A stretch of 30,102 nt of DNA from an uncultured Rickettsiales bacterium (lineage in GTDB: Bacteria > Pseudomonadota > Alphaproteobacteria > Rickettsiales > UBA998). Location: positions 1 through 30,102 of the forward strand of contig CALJMC010000024.1 in NCBI GenBank assembly GCA_937982385.1, given 5' to 3'. The notes under the pieces were generated by a model. The model saw nothing but the letters and a program-made list of their open reading frames with translations. It had not been told where the DNA came from and did not search any database. Positions 24,015-30,102 of the stretch are shown in pieces. The first letter of the stretch is position 1; each line of letters starts with the position of its first letter. Both the position numbers and the translations under genes were made by a program.

Positions 24015-24039
24015 ATTAAAATTTGTATGATTTTAATCT
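23998..24039. repeat. Double-hairpin dispersed repeat, copy 2 (leuB-asd gap)
   Basis: Identical to 9383-9424 except for one loop base. The GC-rich stem is one pair longer here (CCGCCGA 23997-24003 with TCGGCGG 24008-24014). The AT-rich hairpin GATTAAAAT/ATTTTAATC (24014-24038) is unchanged. The exact conservation of the AT-rich hairpin, including its loop, across 14.6 kb points to a repeated element or shared regulatory RNA rather than chance. Confidence 0.85.
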
Positions 24040-24056
24040 CAAATAAATATATGTCC

Positions 24057-25175
24057 CTATGCTGCAACGCCGTGCGCTGCTTTTAGTTTTTCTAGCGATG
24101 CGATAACGGCATCACCCATTTCGTCTGTGCCAACTAAAGTCGAGCCACCTTCTGCGATGTCACCTGTGCGGATATTTTGCGCTAGCACATCATTCACTGC
24201 GGCTTCGAGCAAGTCCGCTTCAGCCCCCATATTGAATGAATAGCGAAGCATCATCGCTACTGACAGAATAGTCGCCAGTGGGTTTGCTTTGTCTTCACCT
24301 GCGATGTCTGGCGCTGATCCGTGTACTGGTTCGTAGAGTGATGCACGTTTGCCGTCTTTCTCTTCGCCTAGTGATGCAGATGGAAGCATGCCGAGCGAGC
24401 CTGTAAGCATTGCGGCGCAGTCGGACAAAATGTCACCAAACATATTCGTCGTCACCATCACATCAAACTGACCAGGGTTGCGAACGAGCTGCATGGCTGC
24501 ATTATCAACATACATGTGGGAAAGCTCGATAGATGGGAACTCTTTCGCCACCACTTCTACTTCTTCACGCCACATTTCTGTCGCTTCCAATACGTTGGCT
24601 TTATCCACTGAGCAGAGGCGTCCACCGCGCTTGGCAGCAAGGTCGAACGCCACGCGAGCAATGCGATGCACTTCAGGTGCTGAATATACCAATGTGTTGC
24701 GCCCCACGCGCACGCCATCTTCCATCGCCACGCCACGGGGCTGACCAAAATAGATCCCGCCTGTGAGCTCGCGTACAATCATCACATCCAAACCAGCAAT
24801 GATGTTGCGTTTGAGCGTCGATGCATCAGCCAATGCTTCAAAACAAATAGCAGGGCGCAAATTGGCAAACAAGCCAAGCTCTTTGCGAATGCCGAGCAAT
24901 CCCTTCTCTGGGCGCACAGCGATGTCGAGCGCTTCCCATTCAGGGCCACCCACCGCACCGAGCAACACAGCATCTGCCTTGTGGGCCTTGTCGAGCGTTT
25001 CTTGTGGAAGGGGCGAGCCAGTCTCATCATATGCTGCGCCACCAATGAGCGCCACATCTGTGGTGAAACTCACCTCTGAATTGTCAGAAAACCACGCCAT
25101 CACCTTGCCAGCTTCTGCAATCACCTCAGGGCCAATACCATCACCAGGTAATAAAAGAATATGTTTATTGCTCAT
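24057..25175 (-). CDS. leuB: 3-Isopropylmalate dehydrogenase
   Basis: A 372-residue enzyme of the isocitrate/isopropylmalate dehydrogenase family. It oxidatively decarboxylates 3-isopropylmalate with NAD+ in leucine biosynthesis. LLLPGDGIGPEV is at the N-terminus. LGAVGGPEW, the substrate-binding RPEKGLLGIRKELGLFANLR region (Leu rather than Ser in the specificity helix, as in LeuB), VRELTGGIYFGQPRG, the metal-site NMFGDILSDCAAMLTGSLGMLPSA and the NAD-site EPVHGSAPDIAG follow. The ATG at 25175 has AAGG 7 nt upstream and is preferred over the GTG one codon earlier. It has its own strong promoter; leuC/leuD are not in the window. asd lies downstream on the same strand. Confidence 0.97.
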   Translation of the reverse strand: MSNKHILLLPGDGIGPEVIAEAGKVMAWFSDNSEVSFTTDVALIGGAAYDETGSPLPQETLDKAHKADAVLLGAVGGPEWEALDIAVRPEKGLLGIRKELGLFANLRPAICFEALADASTLKRNIIAGLDVMIVRELTGGIYFGQPRGVAMEDGVRVGRNTLVYSAPEVHRIARVAFDLAAKRGGRLCSVDKANVLEATEMWREEVEVVAKEFPSIELSHMYVDNAAMQLVRNPGQFDVMVTTNMFGDILSDCAAMLTGSLGMLPSASLGEEKDGKRASLYEPVHGSAPDIAGEDKANPLATILSVAMMLRYSFNMGAEADLLEAAVNDVLAQNIRTGDIAEGGSTLVGTDEMGDAVIASLEKLKAAHGVAA

Positions 25176-25217
25176 CACTATGCCTTACTCTATCTTATAG
25201 GTTCAATTCGGGCGCGG

Positions 25218-25246
25218 AATATAGCGCCATAAAGCCTTATGGTCAA
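25218..25246 (-). promoter_or_regulatory. leuB promoter with inverted repeat in the spacer
   Basis: On the minus strand, TTGACC (25241-25246), a 17-bp spacer, and TATATT (25218-25223), the best sigma70-type match in the window. The start would be near 25211, about 35 nt before the leuB ATG. A perfect inverted repeat, CCATAA-AGCC-TTATGG (25227-25242), fills almost the entire spacer and touches the -35, as a repressor operator would. Confidence 0.65.
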
Positions 25247-25282
25247 TAGAGTTAAGAAGCGATAATCGTGGTGTAGTACAAG

Positions 25283-26128
25283 CTATCTTTTGTAGTGACC
25301 GCGATGTGTGTCGAAAACTTCCAGAACTTTCCCAAGGAATGATACAAAACGGCACTGTATGTTGAAAGGAATGAAATAGAGAATGATTGCAGGATAGAGT
25401 AGGTGATTAATGTCACCATTCATGCGTAGCATGATGCCATAAACAAGAAAAAGAATGAGAGAAAATACCAGCATATTTCGTGCTGCCTTCCAATAAATGA
25501 TTTGAATGCGGTGCATTTCCATTGCATGCTTATGTTGCCATATGCACCGTCCAAACTGAAGTAAGGTTACGAAAATGAGAGCAAGATAGTGTTGTGCTAA
25601 AAAAAATATTTTCACTGCCGCAATTTCTATCACGAAAATTAAGATGCCTAATAGTGACGTATTTTGAGGGCAGTCTATCGCGTAACGCGTGGTGGGAGTT
25701 TTATATTGACTGGCTTTGCATTGTTCTCCTATAGAGGTATAAAATAACTCTGCTTGCTCATTCACGGTTGCTAATACAGGAAATATTCCTGTGATATAAA
25801 GAAAAGATAAAACATATATTATAAATAAGGGAAAGAAAGAAGCGCACCCTGACAAAAACATAAAAATCAATCGTTGTACGGGAGAGGGTGGTTTTTTGTA
25901 ACTAGGTACACCATATGATTCTTTGATACGCTTTTCGCGAGGTAGTAGATAAAAATACACTATTGGAAAATAAAAGAGCGCTGCAGCTAGCGTTGCGCAC
26001 CAAATGCTCCACAAAAATTCATTCAATTGCCATTGCTCATTATATGCTAATAGCATTGTCATTAGAATGAAGCCGGCATTTTGCAAAGTGGGGTTTTTGT
26101 AAAAAGCTTGTTTTGTGGACAATTGCAA
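25283..26128 (-). CDS. Multi-pass inner-membrane protein, function unknown
   Basis: A protein of up to 281 residues with about six hydrophobic segments: near 15-30, 40-62, 87-115, 155-180, 185-200 and 215-255. A cytoplasmic basic loop (LPREKRIKESYGVPSYKKP) follows the second. Between helices 3 and 4 a loop has two cysteines (EQCKASQYKT; YAIDCPQ), which could form a disulfide if periplasmic. I recognise no family. The start is uncertain: the TTG at 26128 has only a weak ribosome-binding site; later options shorten the first helix. The AT-rich codon use differs slightly from neighbours. It is divergent from putA, and their promoters overlap. Confidence 0.65.
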   Translation of the reverse strand: MQLSTKQAFYKNPTLQNAGFILMTMLLAYNEQWQLNEFLWSIWCATLAAALFYFPIVYFYLLPREKRIKESYGVPSYKKPPSPVQRLIFMFLSGCASFFPLFIIYVLSFLYITGIFPVLATVNEQAELFYTSIGEQCKASQYKTPTTRYAIDCPQNTSLLGILIFVIEIAAVKIFFLAQHYLALIFVTLLQFGRCIWQHKHAMEMHRIQIIYWKAARNMLVFSLILFLVYGIMLRMNGDINHLLYPAIILYFIPFNIQCRFVSFLGKVLEVFDTHRGHYKR

Positions 26129-26151
26129 GGTGGCAACCTACTATATACACT
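26123..26151 (+). promoter_or_regulatory. Candidate putA promoter
   Basis: TTGCAA (26123-26128), a 17-bp spacer, and TACACT (26146-26151). A hairpin GTTTC-GTTA-GAAAC (26155-26168) sits at the predicted start of the transcript. A divergent -10 (TATAGT on the minus strand, 26140-26145) overlaps it and could serve the membrane-protein gene. Confidence 0.4.
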
Positions 26152-26231
26152 AATGTTTCGTTAGAAACGAGTATATCCTAAATGATGCTATTTGGCTAGT
26201 GGCGGTGATAGGAGTGCAAAGAGAGAAACCT

Positions 26232-29200
26232 ATGAATAATCTGTTAGATAAAATAAGTGGTTATGCGTTGGCGGATGAGACGGAAGCGGTGGCGCATCTG
26301 CTGAGTGAATTGGGTGATGTTGAGGCGGCATATCCTAGCATTTATGCAGAGGCGAGAGCGTCCGTTGAGCGCTTGCGTAAAGAGGGGCTGGGGCTGTCTG
26401 TTGAGGCGTTCTTGCAGGAATATGGATTGTCGAGCAAAGAGGGCGTGTCAGTGATGTGCTTGGCGGAGGCGCTGCTGCGTATTCCAGACCGTAAAACTGC
26501 TGACAAACTGATTGATTCCACCTTTGACGGCGCGAATTGGAATGATCATTTGGGCAAAAGCTCGTCCTTCTTTGTGAATGCGTCCAGTTGGGGGTTGCTG
26601 CTGACAGGCAAAGCGCTGGATTATGGCGTGAGTGATGATGGTGAGCCTGAGGGCGTGTTTGGCAAGCTAGTGCATGGGGTGTCGGAGCCTGTCGTGCGTA
26701 GCTCGCTCAAAGCCGCGATGAAGATTGTCGCTTCACAATTTGTGATGGGTGAGGACACTAAAGAGGCGCTTAAAAAGGCAAAATCATTTGAGAAGCAGGG
26801 CTATATGTTCTCCTATGATATGCTGGGTGAGGGTGCGCGGTCTGCCGCTCAGGCGGAGCGATATTATGCCTCTTATAAAAAAGCAATTGAGGACGTGGCG
26901 AAATCTGCCAAGTCGGGAGGGCATCTCTTCGAAATGCCGAGTGTATCAATTAAGCTGACGGCACTGCATCCGCGTTATGAGATGGCGCAAAATGAGCGGG
27001 TGATGACCGAGCTTCTGCCAAAAGTGCGTGAGTTGGTGCTGCTAGCGAAGAGCAAAAACATTGCCGTATCCATTGATGCGGAGGAGGCGAGCCGCCTCGA
27101 TATTGAGCTGGAACTCTATGCGGCACTCTTTCAAGATGAGGCGCTTGCCGATTATGAAGGGCTAGGCTTTGTGTTACAGGCCTATCAAAAACGCGCGATT
27201 CATGTGATTGACTTCTTGGGCGACCTATCACGCAAAACGGGCAAGCGTATGCCAGTGCGTTTGGTAAAAGGCGCCTATTGGGATACCGAAATTAAGATGG
27301 CGCAAGTGGAGGGGCTGGAGGGTTATCCCGTCTTCACCACTAAGGCGCATTCGGATGTGGCATATCTTGCATGCGCGAAGAAAATGCTGGATAAACCAGA
27401 GCAATTCTATCCACAATTTGCGACCCATAATGCGCTGACTATTGCTGCAGTGCGTCATATGGCGAAGGGCGCGGGGGGTGAGCAGCCTTACGAGTTCCAG
27501 CGTCTGCATGGCATGGGCGAAAAGCTCTATGAATCTGTGGTGGACGCTGCACCGTGCCGTATTTATGCACCCATTGGAGAGCATAAAGATTTGCTGGCCT
27601 ATCTCATACGTCGCTTGTTGGAGAATGGTGCGAACAGCTCGTTCGTGCATGTGATGATGGATAAGAATGTGTCGATAGATAAAGTGCTACGCGACCCGAT
27701 TGCAGAGTCTAGAAAATCAGATGCTTCCATGTTGAAGCTGCCGAAAAATCTCTATGGCAATCATCGTGTAAATTCGATGGGATTTGATACGGGCTATCGC
27801 ACTCAGCTTGCACAGTTGGAAGCGGGCCGCACACAGTGGAATGCCGATTCTTGGAAGCAACCAAGACCTACATCCATTGCTGCGCTTGATGGCATGATGG
27901 CGACTGCCAAAACCGCTCAAACTGCGTGGGATAAACGCCCAGTTGCAGAGCGTAGAGCGATTTTGGAAAATGCAGCAGATGCGATGGAGAACGCCAGCGC
28001 AGAACTGATGACACTACTCGCACATGAAGCAGGAAAAACCATCGGTGATGCCATTGCTGAAGTGCGTGAGGCGGTGGACTTTCTGCGTTATTATGGCGCG
28101 AAAGCTACCGAGCTATTTCACCCGCAGAATCTCGATGGTCCAACGGGTGAGCAGAATATTTATCAACTGCAAGGGCGCGGTGTGTTTGTGTGCGTCAGTC
28201 CGTGGAATTTCCCGTTTGCCATCTTCATGGGGCAGGTTGCTGCCGCATTGGTGGCAGGCAATGGAGTGATGGCGAAACCAGCCGAACAAACCCCTAAAAT
28301 TGCTCTACGCGCAGTGGAGATGCTGCATGAGGCGGACATCCCAGAAGAACTGCTGCAACTCGTATTTGGCGATGGTGCGAATGTCGGTGCGGCATTGGTT
28401 GCGCATCCCGATGTGGCAGGGGTTGCCTTTACGGGGTCTACCAACACAGCGCGCCATATCAACCGCGCATTGGCGGCCAAAGACGGTGCGATTGTCCCGC
28501 TGATTGCCGAGACAGGCGGACAAAACTGCATGATGGTCGGCTCGTCTGCGCTACTAGAACAAGCGGTGGATGACATTGTGTATTCCGCTTTTGGTAGTGC
28601 AGGGCAGCGTTGTTCGGCATTGCGCGTGCTCTATGTCCATGAGGCGATTGCCGATAATCTCATAACCCTCATAAAAGGTGCGATGGATGAGCTGAAGCTC
28701 GGAAATCCCTATGATGTCAGCACCGATATAGGCCCAGTGATTGACCAAGGCGCCTATGATATGCTGCAAAATCATGCGAGCAAGCTTGATACCGCAGACT
28801 GGGCGCAAAAGCTGCACCGTTGCCACCCATCCAAAGACGTACCGCTTTTGTTTGAGCCAAGGCTCTATGAAATTGATGATATTAATCGTCTTCAAGGGGA
28901 AGTGTTTGGACCAATCCTGCATGTCATCCGCTATAAAGGCACAGAAGAATATCAAGTGATAGATAAAATTAACAGCACAGGCTATGGGCTGACCTTCGGC
29001 ATCCATACCCGCATCCCTGATTTCTACGAAAAAGTGGTCGAGGGCGCCCATGTCGGCAATGCCTATATCAACCGCTCCATGACAGGCGCCGTCGTAGGCG
29101 TACAACCCTTCGGCGGTGAAGGACTCTCAGGCACTGGCCCTAAAGCAGGTGGGCCGTATTACCTCTTACGCTTTGCCTCTGAGAAGGTGATATCCACCAA

Positions 29201-29243
29201 CACGGCAGCGATTGGTGGAAATATTGAGTTGTTGAGTGGGTAG
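26232..29243 (+). CDS. putA: Bifunctional proline dehydrogenase / L-glutamate gamma-semialdehyde dehydrogenase PutA
   Basis: A 1003-residue enzyme that oxidises proline to glutamate. The proline dehydrogenase barrel covers about 60-470 (SIKLTALHPRYE; VRLVKGAYWDTEIKMAQ; FATHNALTIAAV). The aldehyde dehydrogenase domain covers about 530-1000, with PWNFPFAIFMGQVAAAL, AFTGST, Glu in AETGGQNCM and catalytic Cys794 in GSAGQRCSAL. The two sites are linked by substrate channelling in known PutAs. It is a minimal type: there is no N-terminal ribbon-helix-helix DNA-binding domain and no extra C-terminal domain, so it cannot autorepress like E. coli PutA. The ATG at 26232 has GAGAG 6 nt upstream; the GTG at 26199 is less likely. 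The stop is 5 bp from the convergent prepilin stop. Confidence 0.97.
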   Translation: MNNLLDKISGYALADETEAVAHLLSELGDVEAAYPSIYAEARASVERLRKEGLGLSVEAFLQEYGLSSKEGVSVMCLAEALLRIPDRKTADKLIDSTFDGANWNDHLGKSSSFFVNASSWGLLLTGKALDYGVSDDGEPEGVFGKLVHGVSEPVVRSSLKAAMKIVASQFVMGEDTKEALKKAKSFEKQGYMFSYDMLGEGARSAAQAERYYASYKKAIEDVAKSAKSGGHLFEMPSVSIKLTALHPRYEMAQNERVMTELLPKVRELVLLAKSKNIAVSIDAEEASRLDIELELYAALFQDEALADYEGLGFVLQAYQKRAIHVIDFLGDLSRKTGKRMPVRLVKGAYWDTEIKMAQVEGLEGYPVFTTKAHSDVAYLACAKKMLDKPEQFYPQFATHNALTIAAVRHMAKGAGGEQPYEFQRLHGMGEKLYESVVDAAPCRIYAPIGEHKDLLAYLIRRLLENGANSSFVHVMMDKNVSIDKVLRDPIAESRKSDASMLKLPKNLYGNHRVNSMGFDTGYRTQLAQLEAGRTQWNADSWKQPRPTSIAALDGMMATAKTAQTAWDKRPVAERRAILENAADAMENASAELMTLLAHEAGKTIGDAIAEVREAVDFLRYYGAKATELFHPQNLDGPTGEQNIYQLQGRGVFVCVSPWNFPFAIFMGQVAAALVAGNGVMAKPAEQTPKIALRAVEMLHEADIPEELLQLVFGDGANVGAALVAHPDVAGVAFTGSTNTARHINRALAAKDGAIVPLIAETGGQNCMMVGSSALLEQAVDDIVYSAFGSAGQRCSALRVLYVHEAIADNLITLIKGAMDELKLGNPYDVSTDIGPVIDQGAYDMLQNHASKLDTADWAQKLHRCHPSKDVPLLFEPRLYEIDDINRLQGEVFGPILHVIRYKGTEEYQVIDKINSTGYGLTFGIHTRIPDFYEKVVEGAHVGNAYINRSMTGAVVGVQPFGGEGLSGTGPKAGGPYYLLRFASEKVISTNTAAIGGNIELLSG

Positions 29244-29248
29244 CCTCT

Positions 29249-30037
29249 TTAGAACGCCTTTATGAAGCGCATGCTGCAGCCTATATCGGGGTTATCGAGT
29301 TGATAATCACCAGTAAAGTCTGTGTCGTTCGCCGAGGTCGTGCAGTTGGCAACGCTGGCAGAGCCATCAATGGTTATGTTGCCTTGTGCAGGCTTGCCAT
29401 CATCTATTTTCTTATCAATATTCCATGCTTCTTCAGGTGCGAAATAAGGGCAGCGTGAGTAGTGCGTGTTAAAGCTACATGCTTCGCCAAGAATTAAATT
29501 ATTTCCAAAGTTCAAGTGGAATGGCCAGGTGAGTGACCCTGAGCTGTTGTCATGCGTCTCGACGGACCATGTGGCGCCGCTCAATTTGGATGCAGGGCTA
29601 TTATCGTCAGGGTCGGTATTGCTACCTGAACCTGCTCCAGCCATGCCCGTGAATGTTCCATTAATAAGGCCTGCATTTGCAAGATGTTGCCAAAACATAT
29701 ATTCTTCAGAAAACTGAGCGGCAGAACCGCTATCGATGCTTCCATCCCCATTTCCATCACATGTTTCTGTGCTTGTACCCGCTGTGGTTGGGCAATTTGA
29801 TGCGCTGCTGCTTGGGTATTCCCAGAATGCGCCTGCATTTTTAAGGTCGCCTGGCAGCCCTAAATATTTATCCCTAAAGGTATTGATAGCTGTTTTATAT
29901 TGCTGGAGTTCAGTGATGGCAGCGCGCAACTCAGCGGCACGAATCATCGAGCTTCCTGCGACGATGCCGCCAGCAATGAGTCCTATAATAACGAGTACGA
30001 TAGAGAGTTCTAGAAGAGAGAAGCCTTTGTTACACAT
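29249..30037 (-). CDS. Type IV prepilin-like / pseudopilin protein
   Basis: A 262-residue protein with a canonical class III signal: short leader MCNKG, cleavage before F6, Glu at +5 of the mature protein, and the N-terminal helix FSLLELSIVLVIIGLIAGGI. The C-terminal two thirds form a globular region with six cysteines (for example NCPTTAG, ETCDGNGDGSID, EACSFNTHYSRCP, IGCSM), likely disulfide-bonded outside the cell. The DGNGDGSID stretch resembles a calcium-binding loop. GGAC lies 5 nt before the ATG at 30037. No other pilus or type II secretion gene is in view, so it is either a stand-alone minor pilin or the first visible gene of a cluster beyond the edge. Confidence 0.88.
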   Translation of the reverse strand: MCNKGFSLLELSIVLVIIGLIAGGIVAGSSMIRAAELRAAITELQQYKTAINTFRDKYLGLPGDLKNAGAFWEYPSSSASNCPTTAGTSTETCDGNGDGSIDSGSAAQFSEEYMFWQHLANAGLINGTFTGMAGAGSGSNTDPDDNSPASKLSGATWSVETHDNSSGSLTWPFHLNFGNNLILGEACSFNTHYSRCPYFAPEEAWNIDKKIDDGKPAQGNITIDGSASVANCTTSANDTDFTGDYQLDNPDIGCSMRFIKAF

Positions 30038-30102
30038 GTAATGTCCTTTTAAGACATATTATCAATGCCTTATCAGTGAAAAAGAGTATCGGGACATCGA
30101 TC

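Noticed and set aside
28554..29105. A 183-codon open frame antisense to putA.
   Set aside because: It lies wholly inside the well-supported aldehyde dehydrogenase domain and shows no domain or ribosome-binding signal; it is a shadow of codon bias.
1..30102. CRISPR arrays, insertion sequences, toxin-antitoxin pairs or phage genes.
   Set aside because: No regularly spaced repeats, transposase motifs, terminal inverted repeats or phage structural signatures are visible anywhere in the window.

Overview
The window looks like ordinary chromosome from an alphaproteobacterium of moderate GC content. The evidence is the gene order: pepA divergent from lptF-lptG, with lptD-surA-rsmA on the same strand as lptF-lptG, is the classic alphaproteobacterial arrangement. 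A leuB-asd pair, a small family-A PutA and a tRNA-Glu with an encoded CCA agree with this. I see no phage, insertion sequence or CRISPR array.

Layout. Positions 1-1412 hold the 3' part of a PhoX-type phosphatase gene. Positions 1409-9332 (minus strand) form one tightly packed outer-membrane biogenesis operon, lptF > lptG > Pif1-like helicase > lptD > surA > rsmA. The pdxA gene usually found between surA and rsmA is absent, and the helicase is an unusual insertion. Divergent from it are pepA, a 25-residue lipoprotein ORF and tRNA-Glu(TTC). Positions 11361-14867 (minus) hold a zinc-uptake operon: small His-rich exported protein > outer-membrane barrel > znuA-like > znuB-like. No ATPase gene is present. 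A RhlE-type DEAD-box helicase with a long leader follows, then a 34-residue Lys-rich protein.

Positions 16651-18189 (minus) hold a class I amidotransferase (PuuD-like) followed by a glutathione-S-transferase-like gene. Divergent from these, 18308-20548 (plus) is a translationally coupled trio: a methyltransferase-like protein and two tandem DUF2459 paralogues whose NCNHW motif resembles circularly permuted papain-fold enzymes. A glycine-zipper membrane protein gene overlaps the end of the second paralogue convergently. Then come an exported MsrB-MsrA fusion, two small uncharacterised ORFs facing each other, asd and leuB (minus), a multi-pass membrane protein (minus), putA (plus) and a type IV prepilin-like protein (minus) at the right edge.

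The most interesting non-coding signals are a 42-bp double-hairpin repeat, present upstream of both lptF/pepA and asd, with mutually exclusive stems in the asd leader; a perfect inverted repeat filling the spacer of a strong leuB promoter; an 18-bp inverted repeat just after a predicted start site for a 48-residue ORF; and a tandemly duplicated Shine-Dalgarno block. No single clearly new defence or mobile system is visible. The best candidates for undescribed biology are the DUF2459 trio, the ATPase-less zinc operon and the repeat/leader element.
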